Source of the DNA: JAFAXD01 sp963816775
GTDB taxonomy: Bacteria > Pseudomonadota > Alphaproteobacteria > Rhizobiales > Xanthobacteraceae
DNA length: 64,000 bases
Direction: 5' to 3'
Assembly (NCBI GenBank): GCA_963816775.1
Contig: CAWFLX010000022.1
Span: 124,001-188,000 of the forward strand
Under the pieces are notes generated by a model that saw only the letters and a program-made list of their open reading frames with translations, was not told the DNA's origin and ran no database searches. Both the position numbers and the translations under genes were made by a program. This document shows positions 54,926 through 64,000 of this stretch, piece after piece (within the stretch, counting starts at the first letter, position 1; the number at the start of each line of letters is the position of its first letter).

Positions 54926-55186
54926 GTGAAGCGAGAGGTGATGTCGATACTCAAGCTTCTTGGAAAACATACATTCGATGCCGATACCACGATAATTCTG
55001 GCATCGGCGTTTGACGCTGCGTGGCTATCGCTGCAGGTCTCGGACAGCCCGTTGGCCGCCGACAGTCGCGCTATCGAAACGCGCGACTTGCTCGCGCAAC
55101 GCATTATTGAGGCTGCTCAGCGCGGCGAGAGAGACAAGCGGCGCCTCGTGGCTGAGGCATTGGGTCAATTTGTAAATTCAACCTAA
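54926..55186 (+). CDS. Small protein of unknown function
   Basis: The 86-residue protein contains TTIILASAFDAAWLSLQVSD and TRDLLAQRIIEAAQRGERDK, the last part a helix. I recall similar proteins in Bradyrhizobium. The start is GTG at 54926 or ATG at 54941; GAGAGG lies close before the latter. It may be expressed with groESL. Confidence 0.6.
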   Translation: MKREVMSILKLLGKHTFDADTTIILASAFDAAWLSLQVSDSPLAADSRAIETRDLLAQRIIEAAQRGERDKRRLVAEALGQFVNST

Positions 55187-55289
55187 GGAAATGCTGCGTG
55201 CTTATAGTGTCGGCGTCGCTCCTTGCGGCGACTGGGCAGCGGGACGCGCAAACGGGCCTTTATGAAATATTCGCCCGCGCGGGCTGCGA

Positions 55290-55742
55290 TCAGTTCGTCT
55301 TGGCGCTCGAGAACTTGTCGTTCTTGTGTTTGTGCAGGAAACGGGCGATCTTCCCCCTCAGGACGCTGGTTTGCGGCTGGTCTTTCATGGAGCTGGCGTT
55401 GTCAAAGAGTTCCTTTCGCAACTTTTTAGGCAGAGTATTCCACTGCATGATGATCGCGGCGCCCAAGCGGCGAAGAATATGCTTCTCCTGCTCGGCGAGA
55501 TCGGTATCGCGTTCTTCAGCAAGGCTCGCACCACGCAATGTGGCAAGGCCGGCATAGTAGCCGACGTCGTTTTCCCCCGCGTGTAGCGTTTTGTCCGAAT
55601 TATCCGCCAACCAGGCTGCATTGTCGGCAAGCTCGGTAAAACTACGTTCCAGCTCCTCAAATTCGCGGATTGCGCTGGGTTCCGTTGCTTGCCCAATCTG
55701 CTGCCTGTATTCGGCCGCTTTGGCACGAAATTGCTTCGCCAT
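55290..55742 (-). CDS. Helical protein of unknown function
   Basis: The 150-residue protein begins MAKQFRAKAAEYRQQIGQA and has FEELERSFTELADNAAWLAD in the first half; the RAKAAEY and LADN motifs recall small helical proteins frequent in Bradyrhizobium genomes. The second half has IIMQWNTLPKKLRKELF and a basic end. The start at 55742 follows a GGAGG by some bases (TGGAGGTCCAACATGCCT...). Function unknown. Confidence 0.65.
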   Translation of the reverse strand: MAKQFRAKAAEYRQQIGQATEPSAIREFEELERSFTELADNAAWLADNSDKTLHAGENDVGYYAGLATLRGASLAEERDTDLAEQEKHILRRLGAAIIMQWNTLPKKLRKELFDNASSMKDQPQTSVLRGKIARFLHKHKNDKFSSAKTN

Positions 55743-55962
55743 AGGCATGTTGGACCTCCAGCAGGACTCGACTCACTATCGTCACCGAACCTGGTTTGGA
55801 ACGGATAACCAAACTCATATGGGAACCCTGCGGTCGAATAGCGAGGTCAACGCCTGCCGAAGGTTTACGGAATTTGAGTCCGGGTGCTTTTCCTGATTTG
55901 CCTGCTGCTGGTTCCCGCAAACACTCTCACGACCTGCATCAAGCGACGGCGCGGTGTGCACG

Positions 55963-56259
55963 CTAAGGCGCGTCTCTTGGCACCGCTGGACGTACATTCA
56001 AGCTAACCAGTTCCTGCAACTCCGCCCTTGTCAAACTCCAGCTCTCACACTGGTTGGCCAGATCCACGAAAATGCGATGCAGCGCGTTTCGCGCCGCCCT
56101 GACCATTTCGGTGTCGTCAAAATCGCTATGCTTCAAAAATATCGGGACTTGAAAATCAATCGGGGGCCGTTCGAATTTGAACGTGATGCAAACTTCCTGA
56201 TCGCCGCCGGCGGGCGCGATCGTCTCGATGCGAGAAACACTGATGTTGAATTCTTCCAT
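55963..56259 (-). CDS. Small protein of unknown function
   Basis: The 98-residue protein has a strand-rich first half (VCITFKFERPPIDFQVPIFL) and a helical second half with RAARNALHRIFVDLANQC. GGAGG lies seven bases before the ATG at 56259. No family is recognised. It lies in the last part of the small-protein region before ligA. Confidence 0.6.
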   Translation of the reverse strand: MEEFNISVSRIETIAPAGGDQEVCITFKFERPPIDFQVPIFLKHSDFDDTEMVRAARNALHRIFVDLANQCESWSLTRAELQELVSLNVRPAVPRDAP

Positions 56260-56541
56260 TGAGCCTCCAGCGCAAGCGCAAATAGGTATCGGCGGTAACT
56301 AGCACGATTCCGACCGGATACGCTTTGGTCCACTATTCCTGTGCCGTCGACACCTCTACGGTCATGCCGAGACCGTCATCCGATCCGCCGACAAGCTCCC
56401 AGCTACGAGAACGGCTTGGCTGATGTCTTGGATTACGGCAATGCGCATCAAGTTGCGGTCATCGATCGTTGAGAATGGGCGCCGAACAAGGCGATCCGCG
56501 GCGTTCGCAACGCCGACGGCCGAACCGCCACCTTCGAGCCC

Positions 56542-58656
56542 TTAACGCGCCACCAGCTTGAGCCACTCGTCTTCGCTCAGCACGTCGACGCCAAACTCCT
56601 TCGCCTTGGCGAGCTTTGATCCCGCGCCCGGCCCCGCCACCACAATGTCGGTCTTGTTAGACACCGAACCCGAAACTTTGGCGCCCAGCCGCTCCGCCAT
56701 CGCCTTGGCCTCATCGCGCGTCATCTTTTCGAGCGTGCCGGTGAACACCACGGTCTTGCCGGCAATGGCGGAGTTGGTGCGCGGCCGTTCCGCCGCGCCG
56801 ATGCGAACGTGCTCCGTCAGACGCTCGACCATCTTCACGTTGTGGGACTCGCCGAAATAGCTGGCGATCGCGTCGATCACCGTGTCGCCAATCTGGTCGA
56901 GCGCATCCATATCCTCGCGCGCCTCAGCGTCGCCCTTGGCGACCGCGCGCGCCGCATCGTGAAATGCCTTCCAGGTGCCGTAGCCGCGCGCCAGCGCCTG
57001 CGCGGTGGTTTCGCCGATATGACGGATGCCGAGCGCGTAGATGAAACGCTCGAGCGCGATCTCGCGGCGGGTGTTGATCGCACCGAACAGATTGCGCACC
57101 GAGGTTTCCCCGAAGCCTTCGTAATCCTCTAGCTTGATCTTCTTGTTGCGCGCCTCGAGCGTGAAGATGTCGGCCGGCTCTTTGACCCAACCTTCGTCGT
57201 AGAACAATGCGATCTGTTTCTCGCCGAGCCCCTCGATATCGAACGCGCGGCGCGACACAAAGTGGCGGAGGTGTTCCATGCGCTGGTAGGGGCAAGCAAA
57301 CTCGCCGGTGCAGCGCGTGACCGCGCCTTCTTCTCCGGTTGCAGTTGTCTCGCGAATGACCGGCGTGTGCAGCGGGCACGGACATTTGGTCGGGAAACGA
57401 TACGGCTTCGCGTCCGAGGGCCGCTTCTCCAACACGACACCCAAGACCTGAGGGATGACATCACCGGCCCGCTGGACCTCGACGGTGTCGCCGATGCGCA
57501 CGTCGAGGCGCGCGATCTCGTCGGCATTGTGCAAGGTCGCGTTCTGCACCACCACGCCGCCGACCGTCACCGGCTCGAGCTTTGCAACCGGCGTGAGTGC
57601 ACCGGTGCGGCCGACTTGAATGTCGATGCCGCGGACAATCGTGGTGGCGCGCTGGGCCGGAAATTTGTGCGCGATTGCCCAGCGCGGCGTGCGCGACACA
57701 AATCCCAATCGTTCCTGCCAGTCGAGCCGGTCGACCTTGTAGACGACGCCGTCGATATCGTAGTCGAGCGTGCCGCGCGCGAGCTCGATCTCGCGGTGAA
57801 ACTCGAGCAACTCCTCGACCGAGTTGCAGCGCTTCATCAACGGATTGGTGGTAAAACCGCAGCGCGCGAACCAATCAAGCATGCCGTGCTGGGTCTTTTC
57901 CGGCAGCTCGCTCATCTCCCCCCACGCGTACGCGAAGAACCCGAGCGGACGCGACGCGGTGATCGACGCGTCGAGCTGGCGCAGCGAGCCCGCCGCCGAA
58001 TTGCGCGGATTGGCGAACACCTGCTTGCCCGCCTCCTGCTGGCGTTCATTCAACGCGAGAAACGCCGACTTGGTCATATAGACTTCGCCGCGAATGTCGC
58101 AGCGTGCCGGAACACGCCGGCCGCGGAGTTCGTGCGGGATATTTTCCAGCGTTTTCACATTGGCGGTGACGTCTTCACCCTCGATGCCATCGCCTCGGGT
58201 CGCCCCGTTCACCAGCCGACCGCCTTCGTAACGCAATGACAGCGAGAGGCCGTCGATCTTCGGCTCGGCCGTAAACGCCAGCGGCTCATCCGCGGGAAGG
58301 CGCAAGAAGCGGCGAATGCGATCGACGAAATCGGTCACATCTTCGTCGCTGAAGGCGTTGTCGAGCGAAAGCATGGGCACCGCGTGGCGCAGCTTGGCAA
58401 AGCCCCGCGCCGGCCTGGCGCCTACGCGGCGCGAAGGCGAATCGGCAAGCACCAGCGCCGGAAAGCGGGCCTCGATTGCCGCGTTGCGGCGGCGCAGCGC
58501 GTCATAATCCGCATCCGAAATGGTCGGGGCGTCGTTTTGATAGTAGCGCTCGTCGTGCGCTGCGATCTCTTGCGCGAGACGCTTGAGCTCGGTCTTGGCC
58601 TGCGCCTGGGTGAGTTCATCGGGCGGGGTATTTTGTGGATTTTTTTTTGCCTTCAT
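56542..58656 (-). CDS. ligA: NAD-dependent DNA ligase LigA
   Basis: The 704-residue ligase has the adenylation domain with the catalytic Lys in AEPKIDGLSLSLRYEGG, the OB-fold, a zinc finger (CPCPLHTPVIRET and CTGEFACP), the helix-hairpin-helix repeats, and a C-terminal BRCT domain (IAGKTVVFTGTLEKMTRDEA). It seals nicks in replication and repair. The ATG at 58656 is chosen; the frame begins at 58671. It is 51 bases from recN on the same strand. Confidence 0.96.
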   Translation of the reverse strand: MKAKKNPQNTPPDELTQAQAKTELKRLAQEIAAHDERYYQNDAPTISDADYDALRRRNAAIEARFPALVLADSPSRRVGARPARGFAKLRHAVPMLSLDNAFSDEDVTDFVDRIRRFLRLPADEPLAFTAEPKIDGLSLSLRYEGGRLVNGATRGDGIEGEDVTANVKTLENIPHELRGRRVPARCDIRGEVYMTKSAFLALNERQQEAGKQVFANPRNSAAGSLRQLDASITASRPLGFFAYAWGEMSELPEKTQHGMLDWFARCGFTTNPLMKRCNSVEELLEFHREIELARGTLDYDIDGVVYKVDRLDWQERLGFVSRTPRWAIAHKFPAQRATTIVRGIDIQVGRTGALTPVAKLEPVTVGGVVVQNATLHNADEIARLDVRIGDTVEVQRAGDVIPQVLGVVLEKRPSDAKPYRFPTKCPCPLHTPVIRETTATGEEGAVTRCTGEFACPYQRMEHLRHFVSRRAFDIEGLGEKQIALFYDEGWVKEPADIFTLEARNKKIKLEDYEGFGETSVRNLFGAINTRREIALERFIYALGIRHIGETTAQALARGYGTWKAFHDAARAVAKGDAEAREDMDALDQIGDTVIDAIASYFGESHNVKMVERLTEHVRIGAAERPRTNSAIAGKTVVFTGTLEKMTRDEAKAMAERLGAKVSGSVSNKTDIVVAGPGAGSKLAKAKEFGVDVLSEDEWLKLVAR

Positions 58657-58707
58657 GAACGAACTCATCACATGGTGGTTTCACCGCTCGCGCGCGAGGT
58701 CGGCTGG

Positions 58708-60369
58708 CTATCCGGCGCGCATCAGACGCTCGGCAGCGGCGCGCGCTTCGGCCGTGATCTCAGCGCCGGCGAGCATGCGGGCGATCTCCTCGCGGCGGCG
58801 GTCCGCGGCAAGTTCGCTCACGCGCGTGGCGACCCGCTTACCTTTGTCGAGCGCATCCTTGGTGATCAGATAATGATGCTGCGCGCGGGCTGCGACCTGC
58901 GGCGCGTGGGTCACCGCTAGGGCCTGCACGCGCTGGCCGAGGCGGGCGAGCCGCACGCCGATCGCATCGGCGACCGCACCGCCGACGCCGGTGTCGATTT
59001 CATCGAACACCAGGGTCGGCGCCGAGCCGCGCCCGGCGAGCACGACCTTGAGCGCCAGCAGAAAGCGGGCGAGCTCGCCGCCGGAGGCGATTTTCATCAG
59101 CGGGCCCGGACGGGTGCCGGGATTGGTCTGCACCCAGAACTCGATGCGGTCGGTGCCGGTCGGACCGGGTTCGACGCTTTCGCTATTGGTGGAGAAGCGC
59201 GCGCGTTCGAGCCGCAGCGGCACGAGTTCGGCGTTCACCGCCTTATCGAGCCGCGTGGCGACCCGGCGGCGCGCTTGCGCCAGCGCAGCCGCAGCCGCGG
59301 CAAAGCGCGCGTCCGCCTCGCGCGCGGCCTCGGTCAGTTGTGCGAGGCGCTGCGCGCCGGCATCGATCAGGTCGAGATCAGCGGCGCAGCGTGCACCGAG
59401 CGCCGCCAGGTCATCGACCGCCACGTTGTATTTGCGACCGGCCGCCCGCAATGCAAACAGCCGTTCCTCGATGCGTTCGAGCTCGGCGGGATCGTGGTCC
59501 GCGGCCGCGAGCGCGCGCTCAAGATCGCTGCGCGCTTCGTCCAAGGCGGTGAGCGCCACGTCGAAGGCTTTCACCGCCGGCGCAATCAGCGCGGGCGCCT
59601 GCCCCTGCCGGCGTTCCAGCCTGCGCACGGCCGCCGCCAGACCCGGGACTGGCGAGGCCGAGCCCGTAACCGCATCCAATGCGTCGCGCAGATCGGCCGC
59701 GACCTTTTCGCCCTGCATCATCACGGTCCGCCGCTCGGCGAGCGCCGTCTCCTCGCCCGCCTCCGGAGCAAGCTTGCCAAGCTCCGCCACCGCGTGGCGC
59801 AGGAATTCCGCCTCGCGTTGCGCGCGCTCGACCTCGCCCTGGTGCTCGATGACGGCGGTTTCCGCCTGTCGCCGTTCGTGCCAAAGGCGGCCGATCTCGG
59901 TGACCTGCGCGTCGAGGCCACCGAAGGCATCGAGCAATGCGCGGTGGGTAGCGGCATCAACCAACGCGCGTTCGTCATGCTGGCCGTGAATTTCGACGAG
60001 CGCGCCGCCGAGGCCGCGCAGCATCTGCACACCGACTGGCTGGTCGTTGACGAATGCGCGGGTGCGGCCGTCAGCGAGCTGCACGCGCCGCATGATGAGC
60101 TCGTCCTCGACCGGAATATCGTTCGCCGTCAGCAGGGCGCGGGCCGGATGGTCGGCCGGAACGTCAAACGCGGCGGTGACCTGGCCCTGCTCGGCGCCGG
60201 CGCGCACGAGGCCGGCGTCGCCGCGCGCACCAAGGGCCAGCGCGAAGGCGTCAAGCAGGATCGACTTGCCTGCGCCAGTCTCGCCGGTGAGCACCGACAG
60301 GCCGGAGGCAAAATCGATATCGAGGCGATCGATCAGGACGATGTCGCGGATCGAGAGCCGGGTCAGCAT
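58708..60369 (-). CDS. recN: DNA repair protein RecN
   Basis: The 553-residue SMC-like ATPase starts MLTRLSIRDIVLIDRLDIDF, with Walker A TGETGAGKSILLDA near residue 30 and the signature KIASGGELARFLLALKVVL and Walker B LVFDEIDTGVGGAVA near the end, separated by coiled coils. It acts in double-strand-break repair. The ATG at 60369 has GAGGGCG five bases before. It belongs to the bamD-recN-ligA cluster on the minus strand. Confidence 0.96.
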   Translation of the reverse strand: MLTRLSIRDIVLIDRLDIDFASGLSVLTGETGAGKSILLDAFALALGARGDAGLVRAGAEQGQVTAAFDVPADHPARALLTANDIPVEDELIMRRVQLADGRTRAFVNDQPVGVQMLRGLGGALVEIHGQHDERALVDAATHRALLDAFGGLDAQVTEIGRLWHERRQAETAVIEHQGEVERAQREAEFLRHAVAELGKLAPEAGEETALAERRTVMMQGEKVAADLRDALDAVTGSASPVPGLAAAVRRLERRQGQAPALIAPAVKAFDVALTALDEARSDLERALAAADHDPAELERIEERLFALRAAGRKYNVAVDDLAALGARCAADLDLIDAGAQRLAQLTEAAREADARFAAAAAALAQARRRVATRLDKAVNAELVPLRLERARFSTNSESVEPGPTGTDRIEFWVQTNPGTRPGPLMKIASGGELARFLLALKVVLAGRGSAPTLVFDEIDTGVGGAVADAIGVRLARLGQRVQALAVTHAPQVAARAQHHYLITKDALDKGKRVATRVSELAADRRREEIARMLAGAEITAEARAAAERLMRAG

Positions 60370-60483
60370 CAGGCGCCCTCGCACTTGTCGCCACCACGAA
60401 GCCAGCCCGTTTTAGAGCAGTTCCCGATTCGTACAACTGCCGGCCGCAGCATCCGGCGACTAGTGCGCTAGGTGGGGGAAACG

Positions 60484-61368
60484 TCAGCTGCGGGTCAGAC
60501 CGCCAAGCCCGACTTTCTTGAACGCCTGGCTAATCCAGGAGTCTTCCTTCTGCTTCGGCTCGGCTCCGCCGGCTTTCACCAGGTCGTATGCCTGCTGGTA
60601 CCACTTGCTGTCGGGGAAATTGTGCCCGAGCACGGCCGCCGCGGTCTGCGCCTCCTGCACAATGCCGAGCGTCATGTAGCACTCGGTAAGCCGCAGCAGC
60701 GCTTCCTCGACGTGGCGCGTGGTCTGATATTGCGTGACGACGACCTTGAAGCGGTTGATGGCGCCGATGAAGTTCTTCTTCTGCATGTTGTAGCGCCCGA
60801 TCTCCATCTCCTTGGCGGCGAGCTGATCCCGCGCCATCTCGATCTTGCGCCGGGCCGAATTGGCGTATTCGCTGGTCGGGTACTTGCGGTTGACTTCGTC
60901 GAGCGCCGCGATGGCCTTTTCGGTGGTTCCCTGGTCGCGGCTGACGTCGGGAATCCGATCGTAATAGGACGAGCCGATCAGGTACTGGGCGTAGGGCGCC
61001 TCCGGCGTGCCGGGGTGCAGGCTGATGTAGCGCTTGGCCGTCGCGATGCAGTCGTCGTACGCCCGCGCCTCATAATAGGCGTAGGCCGACATGATGAGCG
61101 ACTTGCGCGCCCAATCTGAATACGGATGTTGGCGGTCGACCTCTTCGAACTTCTTGGCGGCTTCCTTGAAGTCCTTCTTCTCGTTCAGAAGAAAGACGCC
61201 CTGGTTATAGAGCTGGTCGGCCGCCTCATCGGGCGGTGTTTCCTCCTTGGCGAACAGGCTGAAATCGCTGCATGCGCCGAGGAACGCCAGCGCCAGCACC
61301 AAAAAGAGCCCGCGCGCAAGCGCGCGCACGCCTAGCAAGGCTTCACTCCGTGACAACCCGGACCCCAT
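60484..61368 (-). CDS. bamD: Outer membrane assembly lipoprotein BamD
   Basis: The 294-residue lipoprotein has a signal peptide with lipobox FLGAC near residue 32, and TPR-like repeats such as YNQGVFLLNEKKDFKEAAKK and FEEVDRQHPYSDWARKSLIM. It is a required part of the BAM complex that inserts beta-barrel proteins. AAGGGG lies before the ATG. It is followed by recN after 114 bases. Confidence 0.95.
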   Translation of the reverse strand: MGSGLSRSEALLGVRALARGLFLVLALAFLGACSDFSLFAKEETPPDEAADQLYNQGVFLLNEKKDFKEAAKKFEEVDRQHPYSDWARKSLIMSAYAYYEARAYDDCIATAKRYISLHPGTPEAPYAQYLIGSSYYDRIPDVSRDQGTTEKAIAALDEVNRKYPTSEYANSARRKIEMARDQLAAKEMEIGRYNMQKKNFIGAINRFKVVVTQYQTTRHVEEALLRLTECYMTLGIVQEAQTAAAVLGHNFPDSKWYQQAYDLVKAGGAEPKQKEDSWISQAFKKVGLGGLTRS

Positions 61369-61478
61369 CCAGCCCCTTGCCCCCGCGGCTGCGACCTACC
61401 CACCAAGAGCTTGAGAAATAGGCGCACATTCGGCCCGGAATGTGGCGGGCACGGACGCTCGACCCTGTTCCTAGGTGC

Positions 61479-62432
61479 TCAGGAAACGTCCGGACCGTAG
61501 GCCGGGGCCAGCGAGGTTACGCCCGCATGGCCGCGCACGCGCCGCGGAGGGGCCGTGGGAGCGGCTTCGACCATAGTCCAAGCCGTCGGGTCGGCCATCA
61601 GCGCCGAGACGATGGCGTGATTGAGGGTATGCCCGCCGCACACGGATCGGTAGGTCGCGAGCAGCGGCATGCCGGCCAGCGCCAGGTCACCGAGCGCGTC
61701 GAGGGTCTTGTGACGGACGAACTCGTCCGGGTAGCGCAGCCCGTCGGCGTTGAGCACGCGGGTTTCGCTCACCACGAGCGTGTTGTCGAAGCTGGCGCCG
61801 AGCGCATAACCCTGGTTCCACAACTTGGCGACGTCGCGCATGAACCCAAAGGTGCGCGCGCGCGCAAGCTCGCGCCGAAAACCGTCGGGCGTCACATCGA
61901 TGACGCAGCGCTGGTGGCCGATCGAGGGATGGTCGAACGAAATCTCCACGTCGAGCCGTAGCCCGTTGCTATTGGGAACAAGCTCGCCACGGGCGTGATC
62001 GCGCGTGACCTGGATCGGCTTGAGGACTTTGAGATAACGGCGCCGCGCATCAAGCGTGCGCACGCCCGCGTGGTCAATGGCGGCAACGAACGCCTCGGCG
62101 CTGCCATCCATGATCGGGACCTCGGGTCCGTCGACCTCGACAACGGCATTGTCGACACCAAGGCCGGCGAGCGCAGCCAAGACGTGCTCGGCGGTCGCGC
62201 ACAGCGGGCCATCATCATCACCCAACACGGTGGCAAATTCGGTCGCGGTCACGGCGCGCACATCGGCGCGGATCTCGCAATCGGAGCGGCCCGGCAAACC
62301 GGTGCGCAGGAAAACAATTCCCGTGCCGGCGTCGGCAGGATGAAGTGTGAGAGTGACAGGAGATCCGGAATGGACACCGATTCCGGAAACGGACGCTTCG
62401 TTGCAAAGCGTGGTCTGCTTGCCCGCCTTCAT
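61479..62432 (-). CDS. lpxC: UDP-3-O-acyl-N-acetylglucosamine deacetylase LpxC
   Basis: The 317-residue zinc enzyme performs the committed step of lipid A synthesis. Visible zinc ligands and active site: CATAEHVLAALAGLGVDN, FVRHKTLDALGDLAL (His and Asp), and VCGGHTLNHAIV. The start at 62432 is set by the conserved MKAGKQTTLCNEASVSGIGVH opening, with GGGGGTAGG before it. It lies between bamD and ftsZ in the typical order. Confidence 0.96.
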   Translation of the reverse strand: MKAGKQTTLCNEASVSGIGVHSGSPVTLTLHPADAGTGIVFLRTGLPGRSDCEIRADVRAVTATEFATVLGDDDGPLCATAEHVLAALAGLGVDNAVVEVDGPEVPIMDGSAEAFVAAIDHAGVRTLDARRRYLKVLKPIQVTRDHARGELVPNSNGLRLDVEISFDHPSIGHQRCVIDVTPDGFRRELARARTFGFMRDVAKLWNQGYALGASFDNTLVVSETRVLNADGLRYPDEFVRHKTLDALGDLALAGMPLLATYRSVCGGHTLNHAIVSALMADPTAWTMVEAAPTAPPRRVRGHAGVTSLAPAYGPDVS

Positions 62433-62935
62433 GCCCCTACCCCCTTGAAACCTCGCGCCCGCAGCAACCAAATCAGATGTGGCAGCAGTCGTGAGGTTTG
62501 CCCCAATATCTCGCCCTAAGGCACCCGTCGCCATTTCGCCACTTTCCCGGGTGCCACCCAGACACCCGGCGAAGCTCATCCCAAGCGAAAAGCCCGTTAG
62601 CGATGCGAACCTTAACCGTACTGTCGCACTGCACCAACTCACGCTTTTTTACCGACTGTTACCTTGAAGAAGTCCTATTTCAAACGGGATGTCGCCTTGC
62701 GACCGGCACATCGATGAAACCGAATCGACGCGCGGTCACATTGGGACCACCGCGTCGCCCAATGGGCGTCGTCTATACCATTGTAATCACTAGACTTATG
62801 GCTTGGTGCGCAGACACCGTCGCACTGCTCCACGGTCCCTCATCCGGGTCGCCGACGCGCGCCAAAAGGGGATCGCGGATCGCCCCGCAGGACATGCGAG
62901 CGCATCAAACAATGTATCATTTGCGCAATAAAGAA
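62433..62935. other. Intergenic region between ftsZ and lpxC
   Basis: About 500 bases without a supported gene. It should hold the lpxC promoter. The terminator of ftsZ lies at its right end. No CtrA-type or other motif could be assigned with confidence. Confidence 0.45.
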
Positions 62936-62970
62936 GCGCCGCAGCGGGGTTTTGACCCGCGCTGCGGCGC
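62930..62970 (-). terminator. Rho-independent terminator of ftsZ
   Basis: On the minus strand the stem is GCGCCGCAGCG / CGCTGCGGCGC (62960-62970 with 62936-62946), an 11-bp perfect match extended by GGG/CCC inside. The transcript then continues TTCTTTATT. The ftsZ stop codon lies 26 bases before it. Confidence 0.8.
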
Positions 62971-62995
62971 AATAGAAAGCCTTTGATTCGTTTTG

Positions 62996-64000
62996 CTAAT
63001 TCGCCTGCCGGCGGAGAAATGCCGGGATGTCGAGCTGGTCGTCGACGCCTCCGCCGTGCGACGGCGCGGGCCGATCGAGATCAAGCCCGAGCGAGGGCGG
63101 CGGCGAGCGCTTGGCGAACTCCGACACCGGCTCCTGCGGGTGCGCTTCAGGCAAGCGCGCAACCGGACGCGGACGCTCGGGCATCTGCACGGAGCGCGGC
63201 GGCGGCGCCGGCTGCGGATGATATTGCTCCTCCTCGCTCTCCTTGCGGCCGAGGCCGACGGACGCCAGCCGCTGCAACAGCGACATGCGCGGCTTATCCA
63301 TCGGATCTTCGACCGGCTCGATACGCTCGCGGGCGCGCAACTGGTTCTGCGCCGGCACCGGCAGTTCGTCGATCCTCGGCATGCGCGGGCGCGCCTGCGG
63401 GCGTTCCGGCTGCGGGGGAATGAAGGTCTTGGGCGGCGGCGGTTCCGGCGCCGGCTCTTGCGTCCCGGTTTCCACGAACAGGGACGGCTTCGGCGGGATC
63501 GGCCGGATGGTGAGATCGTCAGCGCCCCCGCGCGGGAGTAAGGCGGCGGCAACCGCGGCCGCAGCCTGTGCCTGGATCGAGGCTGGCGTCGCTCGTGGCT
63601 GTTGCGGCGGTAACGCCGCCGGAGCAGGCGGCGCGGCGCGCACTTCGTTGCGTTCGTGCGTCCGCGGCGGCGCTTCGGCGCGCATGCGCTGCGTCACCTC
63701 GGCGACCCGCGTTTCCTGCGGCGTCGCCGAGCGCGGCGCAACCGCCTGATCGACCCCGGTCGCGACCACTGACACGCGAATGATGCCTTCCAGGCTCTGA
63801 TCGAACGTGGCGCCGACGATGATGTTGGCTTCCTGATCGACCTCCTCGCGGATGCGCGTCGCGGCCTCGTCCACCTCGTAGAGCGTAAGGTCGTTGCCGC
63901 CGGTGATCGAGATCAACAGACCCTTGGCGCCGCGCATCGACACATCGTCGATCAGCGGGTTTGAGATCGCCGCCTCGGCGGCACGCAGCGAGCGCTTCTC
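62996..64000 (-). CDS. ftsZ: Cell division protein FtsZ, C-terminal part (5' end outside window)
   Basis: The frame enters from the right edge of the window and ends at 62996. It reads the end of the FtsZ GTPase domain and the C-domain: LIDDVSMRGAKGLLISITGG, LYEVDEAATRIREEVDQEAN, IIVGATFDQSLEGIIRVSVVATG. A long Pro/Ala/Arg-rich linker of about 230 residues follows, which is longer than in many bacteria but usual in this order. The end DDQLDIPAFLRRQAN is the conserved peptide that binds FtsA and other partners. The GTP-binding T-loop is outside the window. Confidence 0.97.
   Translation of the reverse strand, partial: EKRSLRAAEAAISNPLIDDVSMRGAKGLLISITGGNDLTLYEVDEAATRIREEVDQEANIIVGATFDQSLEGIIRVSVVATGVDQAVAPRSATPQETRVAEVTQRMRAEAPPRTHERNEVRAAPPAPAALPPQQPRATPASIQAQAAAAVAAALLPRGGADDLTIRPIPPKPSLFVETGTQEPAPEPPPPKTFIPPQPERPQARPRMPRIDELPVPAQNQLRARERIEPVEDPMDKPRMSLLQRLASVGLGRKESEEEQYHPQPAPPPRSVQMPERPRPVARLPEAHPQEPVSEFAKRSPPPSLGLDLDRPAPSHGGGVDDQLDIPAFLRRQAN

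Noticed and set aside
57262..58239. 325-codon plus-strand open frame across ligA
   Set aside because: It is the opposite strand of a well-supported LigA gene and has no domain of its own.

Overview
The window is 64 kb of GC-rich chromosome from an alphaproteobacterium, most likely of the order Hyphomicrobiales (Bradyrhizobium / Rhodopseudomonas / Xanthobacteraceae-like). The evidence is a circularly permuted two-piece tmRNA whose tag reads ANDNYAPVAQAA, the cell-division/envelope order ftsZ-lpxC-bamD-recN-ligA, the thyA-folA-hflK-hflC-DUF2065-degP order, DUF4169 and ribbon-helix-helix small genes, Bug/TctC transporters, and many small proteins of a kind I associate with Bradyrhizobium-like genomes. 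All family assignments come from reading the translated sequence; no database search was run.

Layout. 1-6.2 kb is a decayed accessory stretch. It holds small CxxC proteins, an orphan ABC-type binding protein, duplicated relics, a frameshifted FMN reductase, two SnoaL-like proteins, and a reductase remnant butted against a broken tyrosine integrase. 6.2-15 kb is core: msrQ, miaA/serB with overlapping divergent start codons, a GNAT enzyme, an unusual short-repeat cluster, then degP, DUF2065, hflC, hflK, folA and thyA, all on the minus strand. 15-19.6 kb carries a tctBAC tricarboxylate-type transporter and a two-gene chromate transporter. 19.9-21.9 kb carries ssrA (tmRNA) next to sspB, the adaptor that recognises its tag, then DUF4169 and RHH genes. 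21.9-30.2 kb carries an AsmA-family protein and a sulfatase / TctC / FAD-oxidoreductase operon, with a divergent thioesterase. 30.4-33.1 kb is a UvrD/PcrA helicase gene interrupted between motifs II and III by a pair of inverted palindromic repeats. 33.2-43 kb holds a mini ParB-like protein, a second S1C protease, an L,D-transpeptidase, a GlcG-like protein, a CrtI-like oxidoreductase, prmA and an aminopeptidase P. 43-56.3 kb is a transport and stress region: a Bcr/CflA-type exporter, an HD-domain protein whose ribosome binding site lies in a hairpin, two transglutaminase-like proteins, a fatty acid desaturase, groES-groEL and about ten small proteins. 56.5-64 kb returns to core genes: ligA, recN, bamD, lpxC and the 3' part of ftsZ, which runs off the window.

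How the parts relate. The minus-strand core clusters cover inner-membrane quality control (HflKC, DegP), folate/thymidylate supply (FolA, ThyA), outer-membrane assembly (LpxC, BamD) and DNA repair (RecN, LigA, broken UvrD). ssrA and sspB are a ribosome-rescue and degradation pair. The accessory parts contain at least six broken genes and several repeat families.
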